Source: Bacteroidota bacterium (lineage in GTDB: Bacteria > Bacteroidota > Bacteroidia > Flavobacteriales > Weeksellaceae). Taken from it: a stretch of 64,000 nucleotides of DNA. The stretch covers positions 178,613 to 242,612 of the forward strand of contig JAEXBS010000006.1 in assembly GCA_023393915.1 (NCBI GenBank), read 5' to 3'. Each line of letters starts with the position of its first letter. Position 1 is the first letter of the stretch. The translations under genes were made by a program, and so were the position numbers. Shown here piece after piece: positions 15,047-23,588 of the stretch. The notes under the pieces were generated by a model, which saw nothing but the letters and a program-made list of their open reading frames with translations, ran no database searches and was not told the DNA's origin.

Positions 15047-15054
15047 TATCTTTG
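15047..15054 (+). promoter_or_regulatory. -7 box of the lpxD cluster
   Basis: TATCTTTG matches TAnnTTTG and ends six bases before the ATG at 15061, so the transcript would begin at or next to the start codon. Confidence 0.6.
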
Positions 15055-15060
15055 CATGAT

Positions 15061-16092
15061 ATGGAATTTACTGCATCCCAAATAGCCGAATTCATTGACG
15101 GCCGTATTATAGGAGATCCCCAGGCTCAGATCGTGGGTGTGTCCCCAATAGAGCGGGGAGAAAAAGGCCACCTTTCCTTTGTCGCTCAAGAAAAATTCTC
15201 TTCTTTTTTAACCTCAACCGACTGTTCCGTTCTTATTGTTTCAGAGAAACTTATCGATGAATCGATCGAGTATCCTTGTACACTGATCGTAGTAGAAGAC
15301 GCCTATCTTTCGTTTCAGGTGCTGATGAATTATTATCAGAAACTTAAAAAGCGCAAAGAAGGAGTAGAGGAAGGTTCAATGATTGATCCAAGCGTAGTTT
15401 TAGGAGAAGACGTTTATATCGGAGCCTTTAGTTACCTAGCTGAAAAAGTAAAAGTAGGATCCGGAACGCAGATATTCCCCCATGTTTATATTGGACAAAA
15501 CGTAAAAATCGGAAAAAACGTTCAGATTTTTTCTGGCGTAAGAATCTACGATTACTGCGTGATTGGTGATAATTGTGTGATTCATTCAAACACCGTAATT
15601 GGATCCGATGGTTTTGGTTTTCAGCCAACGGCCGAAGGATTTAAGAAAATTCCTCAGTTAGGAAATGTTGTGATTGAAAGCGATGTAGAAATAGGAGCCA
15701 ATTGCACCATTGATCGCGGCACCATAGGTTCCACTATTATTGGAAAAGGAACCAAAATCGACAACCTTATTCAAGTGGCCCACAACGTAAAAATTGGTCA
15801 GCATAATGTTATTGCAGCCCAAGCCGGAATTGCAGGATCCACACAAATCGGTGACTGGAACCAGATCGGAGGTCAAGTTGGAATTATCGGACACATTACT
15901 ATCGGAAATAAAGTGGGCATTCAAGCCCAAAGTGGAGTCAACTCTAATGTAAAAGACGGACAGATTCTGTACGGATCACCCGCCCTGCCTGCAGGAGAGT
16001 TCAGAAGAAATTACGTACATTTTAAGAATTTCGGTCAAATCGTTTCCCGTTTGGACCGTTTGGAAGAAAATAATAAAGACACAAAAGAATGA
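15061..16092 (+). CDS. lpxD: UDP-3-O-(3-hydroxyacyl)glucosamine N-acyltransferase LpxD
   Basis: LpxD adds the second hydroxyacyl chain to the glucosamine precursor of lipid A. The 343-residue protein has the N-terminal uridine-binding domain (FTASQIAEFIDGRIIGDPQA, RGEKGHLSFVAQEKF) and a long left-handed beta-helix of hexapeptide repeats (VVLGEDVYIGAFSYL onward), with SDGFGFQP and LIQVAHNVKIGQHN containing the catalytic His, then the C-terminal helix. A TTG at 15052 extends the frame but would coincide with the promoter, so the ATG at 15061 (MEFTASQ) is chosen. Its stop overlaps the start of lpxC-fabZ by four bases (ATGA), which indicates translational coupling. Confidence 0.95.
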   Translation: MEFTASQIAEFIDGRIIGDPQAQIVGVSPIERGEKGHLSFVAQEKFSSFLTSTDCSVLIVSEKLIDESIEYPCTLIVVEDAYLSFQVLMNYYQKLKKRKEGVEEGSMIDPSVVLGEDVYIGAFSYLAEKVKVGSGTQIFPHVYIGQNVKIGKNVQIFSGVRIYDYCVIGDNCVIHSNTVIGSDGFGFQPTAEGFKKIPQLGNVVIESDVEIGANCTIDRGTIGSTIIGKGTKIDNLIQVAHNVKIGQHNVIAAQAGIAGSTQIGDWNQIGGQVGIIGHITIGNKVGIQAQSGVNSNVKDGQILYGSPALPAGEFRRNYVHFKNFGQIVSRLDRLEENNKDTKE

Positions 16093-17486
16093 CGGATATG
16101 CAAAAAACCCTGAAATCAGAAGTTTCGCTTTCAGGTATCGGACTGCACACAGGAAGAGAAGTAACCCTTACGATGAAACCGGCCAAAGAGAATACAGGTT
16201 TTGTCTTTGTAAGAACGGATTTAGAAGGCCATCCTCAAGTAGAAGCTGATGTAAATTATGTTACAACTACAGAAAGAGGAACGACCCTTGAAAAATTAGG
16301 AGTACGAATTCACACCTGTGAGCACCTTTTGGCTGCCTTAGTAGGCTGCGATATTGACAATGCGTATTTGGAGCTTTCCAGTTCCGAGCCTCCTATTATG
16401 GACGGCTCGTCCAAATTCTTTGTAGAGGCAATTGAAAAAGCCGGCATAGAAGAGCAGAAGCAACCCAGAGAATACCTCGTTGTAAAAGAAGTGTTAAGCT
16501 TTACTTGTCCTAATAGTGGATCGGAGCTCACCATTATCCCTTCCGATACCTACGAGATCACCACCATGGTGGATTTTGGAACCAAAGTGCTTGGAACACA
16601 GAACGCTACTCTAAAGGATATTAAAGATTTCAAAGAAGAAATCTCTGAGGCCAGAACTTTTTCTTTCCTCCATGAATTAGAAATGCTCATGGATTCAGGA
16701 CTGATCAAAGGAGGAGATTTGTCCAATGCGATTGTATACGTAGATAAAGACTTAACGCCAGAGACGACTGAAAAATTGAAAAAAGCCTTCGGAAAGGAAG
16801 ACGTAAAAATCCGTCCGAACGGTATTTTAGATAACCTTACACTCAACTACCCTAACGAAGCGGCCCGTCACAAACTTTTGGATGTGATTGGAGATTTAGC
16901 CCTTACAGGAGTAAGATTAAAAGGAAAAGTTATTGCCAACAAACCGGGACATTTTGTAAACACCCAGTTTGCGAAAAAACTCAACCGCCACTGGAAATTA
17001 ATGAGGAGAAAAAACGTACCGGAATTTGATTTATCAAAAGAACCGGTATTCGATATCAACGGCATTATGAAACTCTTGCCGCACCGTCCTCCTTTCCTTT
17101 TGGTGGATAAAATTTTAGAACTCTCCGATACTCACGTCGTAGGACTTAAGAACATTTCGATGAACGAGCCTTTCTTCGTAGGTCACTTCCCGAAAGAACC
17201 GGTTATGCCGGGGGTTTTGCAGATTGAGGCCATGGCGCAAACCGGAGGTATTTTAGTTCTGGCTAATGTTCCCGATCCAGAAAACTATTCAACGTATTTT
17301 GTCAAAATCGACAAAGTAAAATTCAAACGCAAAGTAATCCCAGGAGATACCCTAATCTTTAAAATAGAGCTAATCGAACCGATTCGCAGAGGAATTGTCC
17401 ATATGATGGGCTACGGCTATGTAGGAGATTCCGTTGCGGTAGAAGCAGAGCTTATGGCTCAAGTCGCAAAAAACAAAACAGATTAA
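16089..17486 (+). CDS. lpxC-fabZ: Fused LpxC deacetylase / FabZ dehydratase
   Basis: A 465-residue bifunctional enzyme typical of Bacteroidota. Residues 1-310 are LpxC, the zinc deacetylase that commits UDP-acylGlcNAc to lipid A: ETGIGLHTGREV-like SLSGIGLHTGREVTL, zinc motif IHTCEHLLAALVG (His79), and ARHKLLDVIGDLALTG with the second His and Asp. Residues ~320-465 are FabZ, the 3-hydroxyacyl-ACP dehydratase: LLPHRPPFLLVDKILEL, VGHFPKEPVMPGVLQIEAMA with the catalytic His and Glu. Linking the two lets one polypeptide balance lipid A and fatty-acid synthesis. It overlaps lpxD by four bases and lpxA starts four bases after its stop. A second Met (16098) is an alternative start. Confidence 0.96.
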   Translation: MTDMQKTLKSEVSLSGIGLHTGREVTLTMKPAKENTGFVFVRTDLEGHPQVEADVNYVTTTERGTTLEKLGVRIHTCEHLLAALVGCDIDNAYLELSSSEPPIMDGSSKFFVEAIEKAGIEEQKQPREYLVVKEVLSFTCPNSGSELTIIPSDTYEITTMVDFGTKVLGTQNATLKDIKDFKEEISEARTFSFLHELEMLMDSGLIKGGDLSNAIVYVDKDLTPETTEKLKKAFGKEDVKIRPNGILDNLTLNYPNEAARHKLLDVIGDLALTGVRLKGKVIANKPGHFVNTQFAKKLNRHWKLMRRKNVPEFDLSKEPVFDINGIMKLLPHRPPFLLVDKILELSDTHVVGLKNISMNEPFFVGHFPKEPVMPGVLQIEAMAQTGGILVLANVPDPENYSTYFVKIDKVKFKRKVIPGDTLIFKIELIEPIRRGIVHMMGYGYVGDSVAVEAELMAQVAKNKTD

Positions 17487-17490
17487 GCCT

Positions 17491-18279
17491 ATGGTACATC
17501 AATTAGCTGCGGTCGACAAACGGGCCATCATTGGAAAAAAAGTAACGGTAGAACCTTTTACCACTATCGCTGCCGATGTCGAGATTGGGGAAGGGACTTG
17601 GATTGGTCCCAACGTCACTATCATGGACGGAGCTAGAATCGGTAAAAACTGCCGAATCTTTCCAGGCTCAGTGATTGCTGCGGTACCCCAAGATTTAAAA
17701 TTTGAAGGAGAAGAGTCCTTTGTCTACATTGGAGATCGCACGACGGTAAGAGAGAGCGTTACGATCAACCGAGGAACCAAAGCTTTAGGATACACCAAAA
17801 TTGGGGAGGATTGCCTAATTATGGCTACTTCACATATTGCGCACGACTGCGTTATCGGTAACCATGTGGTTATTGTGAACGGTTGTGGAATTGCAGGCCA
17901 CGTGGAGATCGGTGATTATACCGTAATGGGAGGGCTTTCTGCGATCCACCAGTTTTGTCAAGTAGGAAAACACGTAATGATTTCCGGTGGAACGCTCGTA
18001 AGAAAAGACATTCCACCATACGTTAAAGTGGCTAGAGAGCCTATGAGTTACGCAGGGATCAACTCTGTGGGACTAAGAAGAAGGGGCGTTCAGAACGAAA
18101 AGATTTTTGAAATTCAAAAGATCTACCGCTACATCTTTCAAATGAAGATGAACGTGACTCAAGCCATGAGCCAAATTGAAAAAGAAATGCTTCCCACCGC
18201 AGAAAGAGATGAAATCCTAGAGTTCATCCGCAATTCCCCTAGAGGAATTGTAAGAGGGTACGGAACAGGAAAAGATTAA
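17491..18279 (+). CDS. lpxA: UDP-N-acetylglucosamine acyltransferase LpxA
   Basis: LpxA performs the first acylation of UDP-GlcNAc in lipid A synthesis. The 262-residue length matches the E. coli enzyme. Left-handed beta-helix repeats run from VEIGEGTWIGPNVTIMDGAR; the catalytic His lies in CLIMATSHIAHDCVIGNHV, the substrate-contact segment ISGGTLVRKDIPPYVKVARE is present, and the C-terminal helical region GLRRRGVQNEKIFEIQKIYR completes the family. It is the third gene of the lpxD operon, with efp 22 bases downstream. Confidence 0.96.
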   Translation: MVHQLAAVDKRAIIGKKVTVEPFTTIAADVEIGEGTWIGPNVTIMDGARIGKNCRIFPGSVIAAVPQDLKFEGEESFVYIGDRTTVRESVTINRGTKALGYTKIGEDCLIMATSHIAHDCVIGNHVVIVNGCGIAGHVEIGDYTVMGGLSAIHQFCQVGKHVMISGGTLVRKDIPPYVKVAREPMSYAGINSVGLRRRGVQNEKIFEIQKIYRYIFQMKMNVTQAMSQIEKEMLPTAERDEILEFIRNSPRGIVRGYGTGKD

Positions 18280-18301
18280 TAAGATAACTATACTATAATT
18301 A

Positions 18302-18868
18302 ATGGCAACAACAGCGGACATTAGAAAAGGTCTTTGCATCGAATACAGCAACGACATTTACAAAGTAATTGAATTCTTACACGTAAAACCAGGGAAAGGT
18401 CCTGCTTTCGTAAGAACCAAACTTAAAAGTGTAACGACAGGAAGAGTTCTAGAAAACACTTTTTCTGCGGGACACAAAATTGAAGAAGTAAAAGTAATTA
18501 CTCGTAAGTACCAGTACCTTTACGACGATGAAAACGGATTCCATTTCATGAACAACGACGATTTCTCTCAACTTTACCTTAACAAAGAGATGATCGAAAA
18601 CGCGCAGTTTATGAAGCCAGGAGAAGAAGTAACGATCGTTCTTAAGGAAGCTGACGAGTCTCCACTGGCAGCAGAAATTCCACCAAGTGTGTACTTAGAA
18701 GTGGTAGAAGCGGATCCAGGAGTAAAAGGAAACACAGCAACCAATGCACTTAAAAATGCCATCGTTGAAACCGGCGCTAGAGTAAGTGTTCCTCTTTTCA
18801 TCGAGCCAGGAGACAAAATCAAGGTAAATACCGAAGACGGAAGCTACCTGGAAAGAGTAAAGGAATAA
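18302..18868 (+). CDS. efp: Translation elongation factor P
   Basis: EF-P relieves ribosome stalling on polyproline. The 188-residue protein shows the three beta-barrel domains of the family: the KOW-like N-terminus with the tip loop HVKPGKGPAFVRTKLK (Lys about 32-34 is the position modified in other bacteria), the middle region YLYDDENGFHFMNNDDFSQL and the OB domain VKGNTATNALKNAIVETGAR, LFIEPGDKIKVNTEDGSYLE. No modification enzyme (EpmA, EarP or YmfI) is encoded in the window. It ends the lpxD-efp run with two terminators in tandem. Confidence 0.97.
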   Translation: MATTADIRKGLCIEYSNDIYKVIEFLHVKPGKGPAFVRTKLKSVTTGRVLENTFSAGHKIEEVKVITRKYQYLYDDENGFHFMNNDDFSQLYLNKEMIENAQFMKPGEEVTIVLKEADESPLAAEIPPSVYLEVVEADPGVKGNTATNALKNAIVETGARVSVPLFIEPGDKIKVNTEDGSYLERVKE

Positions 18869-18875
18869 GACTTTT

Positions 18876-18918
18876 AAAACCGGAGGTTTTTACGTTTTAG
18901 TAAAGTTTCCGGTTTTTT
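18876..18918 (+). terminator. Terminator after efp (first of two)
   Basis: AAAACCGGA (18876-18884) pairs with TCCGGTTTT (18908-18916) and is followed by a T-run. Confidence 0.8.
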
Positions 18919-18926
18919 ATTTTTAT

Positions 18927-18954
18927 AAGACCTTTTTGAAAGGGGTCTTTTTTA
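18927..18954 (+). terminator. Second terminator after efp
   Basis: AAGACC (18927-18932) pairs with GGTCTT (18944-18949), followed by TTTT. It lies shortly before the lpxD-like gene and would reduce read-through into it. Confidence 0.6.
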
Positions 18955-18970
18955 TTTATAGAAACAGATT

Positions 18971-19873
18971 ATGCGTTTTAACGAAGTACAAACTCTCGAT
19001 ACTTTAGCAAAATTCCTAGGTGCTAGAAGCGTAGGGCCTAGCGATTTTAAAGTCTACGGAACCGGAGAGATTCACCGCGTTGGAGAAGGTGAAATAGTTT
19101 TTGTCAACCATCCAAAATATTACCAAAAAGCATTAGAATCTAGTGCCAGCGTGGTACTAATTGACAAAGAAGTAGAAGTGCCTGAAGGAAAAGCCCTTTT
19201 AATTTCAGAGGATCCTTTTAGAGATTTCAATCGAATCAATACTCATTTCTCTCCGTACAAGTTTTCTGAAGGTACTAGTTCAGAACCTGTTGTAGGAGAA
19301 GGAACCCAAATTCATGCCTCAGCCATTATCGGAAATTTTGTTACCATTGGAAAAGACTGCCAGATTCATGCAGGAGCGATTATAGGAGAGGGAACAATCA
19401 TTGGAGATCGAGTAATCATTGGAGCCGGAACTGTTTTAGGAGGAGAGGCTTTCTATTACCGAAAGCTAGCAGATCGACATGACCGATTGGTCTCCGTTGG
19501 AAATGTAGTAATAGAAGACGATGTGGAAATCGGAGTTTCCTGTACCATTGATCGAGGTGTCACCCATTCCACTACAATAGGAAAGGGAAGTGTCCTAGAT
19601 AACCAAATTCAATTAGGCCACGATACGATTCTAGGAAATAAAGTTCTTATTGCAGCGCAGACTGGAATTGCCGGATGCTGCGATATTGGAGATGAGGTAA
19701 CGATTTGGGGGCAAGTGGGAATGGCCTCCGGAGTTCATATTGAAAAGGGGACGGTTATTTTAGCTCAGTGTGGAGTGAACCGAAGCCTTACCAAAGGAAC
19801 CTATTTTGGTCCGCTAGCGACAGAATTTAAAGAATACTTAAGAAAAGAAGTAAAACTTAAAAACCTTAAGTAA
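18971..19873 (+). CDS. LpxD-like acyltransferase paralogue
   Basis: A 300-residue paralogue of LpxD. It keeps the N-terminal uridine-binding-like domain in divergent form (VYGTGEIHRVGEGEIVFVNH), the beta-helix (VVGEGTQIHASAIIGNFVTI onward), the DRG segment CTIDRGVTHSTTIGKGS and the position of the catalytic His (NQIQLGHDTILGNK). It lacks the SDGFGF segment of true LpxD, where it has LGGEAFYYRKLADRHDRLVS. In Flavobacteriia a second LpxD-like gene between efp and sucD is a recurring arrangement; its substrate is not known to me. It could N-acylate a different nucleotide sugar or act in a variant of lipid A synthesis. Confidence 0.88.
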   Translation: MRFNEVQTLDTLAKFLGARSVGPSDFKVYGTGEIHRVGEGEIVFVNHPKYYQKALESSASVVLIDKEVEVPEGKALLISEDPFRDFNRINTHFSPYKFSEGTSSEPVVGEGTQIHASAIIGNFVTIGKDCQIHAGAIIGEGTIIGDRVIIGAGTVLGGEAFYYRKLADRHDRLVSVGNVVIEDDVEIGVSCTIDRGVTHSTTIGKGSVLDNQIQLGHDTILGNKVLIAAQTGIAGCCDIGDEVTIWGQVGMASGVHIEKGTVILAQCGVNRSLTKGTYFGPLATEFKEYLRKEVKLKNLK

Positions 19874-19925
19874 AACCTAGGGGAAATTTAAGGTCTTAAA
19901 TTTTTTATAACTCCTAAAGTTTGAG

Positions 19926-19933
19926 TAAATTTG
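19926..19933 (+). promoter_or_regulatory. -7 box of sucD
   Basis: TAAATTTG matches TAnnTTTG, about 43 bases before the sucD ATG; no clear -33 TTTG at the usual distance. Confidence 0.5.
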
Positions 19934-19976
19934 TGAGCATTAAAACGGCAATAAAAAAACAATTAAATAAAATCAC

Positions 19977-20849
19977 ATGTCAGTATTAGTAAACAAAGAT
20001 TCTAAAGTGGTTGTACAGGGATTCACTGGAAACGAAGGAACGTTTCATGCCTCCCAGATGATTGAATACGGAACTCAAGTAGTTGGAGGGGTAACTCCAG
20101 GGAAAGGGGGAACCGAGCATTTGGGAAAACCGGTATTTAACACGGTAGCTGAAGCGGTAGAAAAAGCCGGAGCCAACGTTTCTATTATTTTCGTACCCCC
20201 AGCATTCGCAGCGGATGCTATTATGGAAGCAGCAGACAGCGGAATCAAAGTGATCGTATGTATCACTGAAGGTATTCCAGTAGCTGACATGGTTAAAGTA
20301 AAATCATACATCGCAGACCGCGATACTCGTCTTATTGGTCCAAACTGCCCAGGGGTGATTACTTCTGATGAAGCGAAAATCGGTATTATGCCAGGTTTCG
20401 TTTTCAAAAAAGGAAAAGTAGGAATCGTCTCTAAATCAGGAACCCTTACTTACGAAGCAGCAGACCAAGTAGTGAGAGCTGGATACGGTGTATCTACAGC
20501 CATCGGTATCGGAGGAGATCCAATTATCGGAACTACAACCAAAGAAGCTCTTGAGCTTTTCATCAACGACCCAGAAACAGAAGCGGTAGTAATGATTGGA
20601 GAGATTGGTGGAGCTTTAGAAGCAGAAGCAGCACGTTGGTACAAAGCTAGTGGAAGCACGAAGCCTGTAGTTGGTTTCATCGCAGGACAAACCGCTCCTA
20701 AAGGAAGAACAATGGGACACGCTGGTGCAATTGTAGGAGGCGCAGAAGATACCGCACAAGCTAAAATGGAGATCATGAGAGAGAACGGAATCCATGTAGT
20801 AGATTCTCCAGCAGATATCGGAGCTACGGTAGCAAAAGTTTTAGGATAA
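19977..20849 (+). CDS. sucD: Succinyl-CoA synthetase alpha subunit
   Basis: SucD carries the phosphohistidine that links succinyl-CoA hydrolysis to nucleotide triphosphate synthesis in the TCA cycle. The 290-residue protein has the CoA-binding Rossmann fold (VVQGFTGNEGTFHASQMIEY), LIGPNCPGVITSDEAKIGIM, VGIVSKSGTLTYEAADQV, GIGGDPIIGTT and the active His segment TMGHAGAIVGG. The beta subunit gene sucC is not in the window, which is normal for Flavobacteriia where the two are unlinked. It has its own promoter and a very strong terminator. Confidence 0.97.
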   Translation: MSVLVNKDSKVVVQGFTGNEGTFHASQMIEYGTQVVGGVTPGKGGTEHLGKPVFNTVAEAVEKAGANVSIIFVPPAFAADAIMEAADSGIKVIVCITEGIPVADMVKVKSYIADRDTRLIGPNCPGVITSDEAKIGIMPGFVFKKGKVGIVSKSGTLTYEAADQVVRAGYGVSTAIGIGGDPIIGTTTKEALELFINDPETEAVVMIGEIGGALEAEAARWYKASGSTKPVVGFIAGQTAPKGRTMGHAGAIVGGAEDTAQAKMEIMRENGIHVVDSPADIGATVAKVLG

Positions 20850-20870
20850 CATTATTTTATTGGTTATACA

Positions 20871-20908
20871 AAAATCGGTCACTTCAACAGAAGTGACCGA
20901 TTTTTTTT
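20871..20908 (+). terminator. Terminator after sucD
   Basis: A perfect 14-bp stem, AAAATCGGTCACTT / AAGTGACCGATTTT, with the loop CAACAG, followed by further T residues. Confidence 0.95.
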
Positions 20909-21139
20909 CAGCTCATTATTTCTTTCGACAGTTCTAGCTGTAAATTTTTTCAATTTTTATTTTGGAAGTACCAAGTTTTTGCTTGTATTCTCTAGAGCGG
21001 CCTCACTTTTTGCGATATAACTCGTAAAGTATTAAGTATAAATGTTTTCTGCTAAAAATGCTTCTTAAATAGTTTTATCTAGTAAGGGGGAGTGAAAAAA
21101 ATACTTTGTTATTAATCTTATTCTTTAGTACACCTTGAT

Positions 21140-21883
21140 TTAGGATGCATGCGCTAGAATTCCCAAAATTAAGCCTACAAGCATCGATAATAAAGTATAT
21201 GAAAATACAACCGCGAGGCTTCTTACTATTAATGATCTAGAAGAGTATCCATAAACTGAAAAAAACTGATGGTAAAACCAAAAAGAATATACCATTACTC
21301 CCACACTGATAATACTATAAATAATAGTCAGAACTTGGATATTCGAATAAAATAAGGTAATTAATACGAAAAAAAGAGCAATCAAAGATTCACCTACGGT
21401 TTTATAGGAGTTCAAAACAAAATGTTCGGTAAGGTTTAAATTTGCCTTTTTAAACCAGAGAAAACTAAAGACTGAATAGAGTGGAATCGTCAGCAAGAGT
21501 AAAGTTTTAGGGTTCTCAGTCGAGAATCTTTGGATCTCATCGGTGACACTTTTACCTTCTTCAGGCATTAAATCCGGTAGTTGCACTTGCGCAAAGCCTC
21601 CCAAAAAATGAGTCAGTGTTAGAATCACTAGTAGTAGAGTGGCAAAATTAAAATATCTAACTCTTTTTCCTTGAATATACTCACGTACGGCATGACCTGG
21701 TCTAGTGAACAGTTCTTTAATTGTGAAAAATATTCCGTGATCTACATGCCAGAATCCATGAATTAAATCGTGTTCAATGAAATGACGAAATGAATACCTA
21801 TGTACACTAGTCCTTTGACCACATTTTGGACAAAAATTACTACTTACACTATGTCCGCAATTAAGGCAAGAGGCTTGTTTCAT
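21140..21883 (-). CDS. DUF3667 membrane protein with N-terminal zinc ribbon
   Basis: A 247-residue DUF3667-type protein. It starts with a four-cysteine zinc ribbon (ASCLNCGHSVSSNFCPKCGQ; Cys6, 9, 18, 21), followed by the family's conserved stretch FRHFIEHDLIHGFWHVDHGI and RPGHAVREYIQGKRVRYFN, and then five or so membrane helices to the C-terminus. The ribbon is cytoplasmic and the rest is in the inner membrane. No function is established for DUF3667. It stands alone, oriented against its neighbours. Confidence 0.85.
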   Translation of the reverse strand: MKQASCLNCGHSVSSNFCPKCGQRTSVHRYSFRHFIEHDLIHGFWHVDHGIFFTIKELFTRPGHAVREYIQGKRVRYFNFATLLLVILTLTHFLGGFAQVQLPDLMPEEGKSVTDEIQRFSTENPKTLLLLTIPLYSVFSFLWFKKANLNLTEHFVLNSYKTVGESLIALFFVLITLFYSNIQVLTIIYSIISVGVMVYSFWFYHQFFSVYGYSSRSLIVRSLAVVFSYTLLSMLVGLILGILAHAS

Positions 21884-22092
21884 TTAGAAGAGAATTTAAT
21901 TTGTCTGGTATATTTCTTTGCTACTGCAGTAAATATACGGGTTCTCCATGGTTTATTTTCAAAAACATTATGCTCTTAATCCTAAAAAACCATTTGCAAT
22001 AGGGGTTGTAAGCAAGGCATTAAGTTCAAAATAACTAAATTTCTTTGATCTTTGAGCGCTAGCCTGTTTTCTACACCAATCAAGTTTTAAAA

Positions 22093-22149
22093 AGATAAAT
22101 GGAAGCAAAAGGCTAGAGCTTTAGTTCTGTGCTTTGCACCTATTTATCT
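22093..22149. repeat. Imperfect 57-bp hairpin
   Basis: AGATAAAT (22093-22100) pairs with ATTTATCT (22142-22149); inside, GG pairs with CC and GCAAA (22105-22109) with TTTGC (22133-22137), with bulges between. No T-run follows. It could be a MITE-like relic or a structured RNA. Confidence 0.4.
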
Positions 22150-22290
22150 TAATGAATAAGATCTCTTTCCTATAAACAAGACGGTAGCACTCTCAAAAAG
22201 TAATTCTAATGAATAAACTAGCTGGATAGCTTTAGCGCGCAAGATTTTATTTCTTATCCCATATCAATGGATGAGAACATTTTTGTGCAG

Positions 22291-22298
22291 TACTTTTG
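22291..22298 (+). promoter_or_regulatory. -7 box of the ring-cleaving dioxygenase operon
   Basis: TACTTTTG matches TAnnTTTG, 22 bases before the ATG at 22320. It is directly followed by TAGTAC and preceded by CAG, so that GTAC-ttttgta-GTAC forms a short inverted repeat around the box. Confidence 0.55.
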
Positions 22299-22319
22299 TA
22301 GTACCAAATCACAAATACT

Positions 22320-23249
22320 ATGGAAAACAGAATTTTAGGATTGCACCACATTACAGCCATCGCAAATAATGCAAAAAGAAACTTAGACTTTTATACCGAT
22401 GTTTTAGGACAGAGGCTAGTAAAGAAAACGGTCAACTTTGATGATCCCGGAACCTATCATTTCTATTTTGGAGATGAAAAAGGAACTCCAGGAAGTATTC
22501 TTACTTTCTTTCCATGGGAAGGAATAGGACAAGGTCAAAATGGATCGGGCATGGCAACGCATATTGGCTACGCAGTTGAAAAAGGCGCTCTCGATTTTTG
22601 GAAAGAAAGGCTCACTTCTAAAGGCATCGCTTATGGAGAAGACGAAATTTTTGGAGAAAAGCTTATTTCCTTAAAGGATCCGGACGGACTGCAACTTCAA
22701 ATTATTGAAGTTAGTGACAAGGATGTAAGACAAGGATGGATCACTAAAGAAATCGAGTCAAGTGTCTCATTAAAAGGATTTCATAATGTTACGCTGAGCC
22801 TTAATCACGCTCAATTAACTTCAAAAGTTCTTACGGATCTTTTGGGTTACGAGCTTAAAAAACAAGAAGGGGACCGCTATCGTTTTGAAACTTCAACCGT
22901 TGATTCGGCCAATATAGTGGATGTTATTGAAAACCGTAATCTTCCTAAAGGAAGAGGGGCGGCAGGAACCAACCACCACATTGCTTTTCGAGTAAAAGAC
23001 GATACGATTCTTATGGAAATAAGAGAGAAGATTCTTTCTGCTGGACTACAAATTACCCCAAAGATCGATCGAGATTATTTCTATTCTCTTTATTTCAGGG
23101 AACCGGGAGGCGTACTTTTTGAGCTCGCTACAGACAATCCTGGATTTACAAGGGATGAAGCTCTCGAAGAACTGGGAAGTGGTCTAAAACTTCCAAAACA
23201 GTACGAAGGCTACAGAAGCGAGATTGAAGAAAGACTGCCTAAATTATAA
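22320..23249 (+). CDS. Ring-cleaving dioxygenase (MhqO/MhqA-like, VOC superfamily)
   Basis: A 309-residue protein of two vicinal-oxygen-chelate repeats. Repeat one begins LGLHHITAIANNAKRNLDFY (metal His near the start) and includes LVKKTVNFDDPGTYHFYFGD and FISLKDPDG-like SLKDPDGLQLQIIE; repeat two includes GTNHHIAFRVKD and YFREPGGVLFELATDNPGF with the metal Glu. These are hallmarks of the MhqO/YkcA ring-cleaving dioxygenases that open hydroquinone or catechol rings. It is the first gene of an apparent operon with a GNAT protein, a second dioxygenase, an alpha/beta hydrolase and a flavin reductase, closely matching the function set of the Bacillus mhq regulon. Confidence 0.88.
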   Translation: MENRILGLHHITAIANNAKRNLDFYTDVLGQRLVKKTVNFDDPGTYHFYFGDEKGTPGSILTFFPWEGIGQGQNGSGMATHIGYAVEKGALDFWKERLTSKGIAYGEDEIFGEKLISLKDPDGLQLQIIEVSDKDVRQGWITKEIESSVSLKGFHNVTLSLNHAQLTSKVLTDLLGYELKKQEGDRYRFETSTVDSANIVDVIENRNLPKGRGAAGTNHHIAFRVKDDTILMEIREKILSAGLQITPKIDRDYFYSLYFREPGGVLFELATDNPGFTRDEALEELGSGLKLPKQYEGYRSEIEERLPKL

Positions 23250-23288
23250 ACACCAAAAACAACCACATAAACACCAAATCACATTATT

Positions 23289-23585
23289 ATGGAAAGATTA
23301 GAAATTGCAATAAATGACAATAATCGAGGAGAAATCCAATTATTTTTAGAAGACAAAAAAATTGGAAAAATGGATATTTCCGTTTCTTCAAGTATTTTAA
23401 CCGTTTATCATACAGAGGTCGATGAGGCCTACGGAGGAAAAGGTTATGCTAAACTTCTACTCGAAAAGCTAGTCAGCTACGCAAGAGAAAAGGGTTTAAA
23501 AATAAATCCATTATGTCCTTACGTACATGCACAGTTTAAGCGTAGAGAAGATGACTACGCCGATGTTTGGTATAAAAAAGATTAA
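23289..23585 (+). CDS. Short GNAT-family N-acetyltransferase (YidJ-like)
   Basis: A 98-residue GCN5-related acetyltransferase of the very short type. It shows YHTEVDEAYGGKGYAKLLLE, where GGKGYA is the acetyl-CoA pyrophosphate loop, followed by KLVSYAREKGLKINPLCPYV and the closing YADVWYK. Such proteins resemble the eukaryotic-type GTLF3B/YidJ set with unknown substrate. It lies 39 bases after the first dioxygenase and 3 bases before the second, so it is cotranscribed with them. Its role in quinone detoxification is not known; acetylation of an aromatic amine or a small thiol is possible but untested. Confidence 0.85.
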   Translation: MERLEIAINDNNRGEIQLFLEDKKIGKMDISVSSSILTVYHTEVDEAYGGKGYAKLLLEKLVSYAREKGLKINPLCPYVHAQFKRREDDYADVWYKKD

Positions 23586-23588
23586 GAC

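Larger units (their letters stand above)
21884..22319. other. Long intergenic region with an imperfect hairpin and the dioxygenase promoter
   Basis: No protein gene is visible. It holds an imperfect long hairpin at 22093-22149 and the promoter of the quinone-detoxification-like operon at its right end. The rest is A+T-rich without recognisable motifs. Confidence 0.6.

Noticed and set aside
15052..15060. TTG start for LpxD
   Set aside because: It falls inside the TATCTTTG promoter box; ATG at 15061 is three codons further in and fits the family. The same reasoning was applied to the TTG-extended frames at 8660 and 33586.
2937..22306. A shared ACTACAAAA-like sequence near the copA, CopZ-like and dioxygenase starts
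   Set aside because: The shared bases are mostly the promoter -7 box and its downstream edge (TTTGTA), which recurs before unrelated genes; I do not take it as a common operator.
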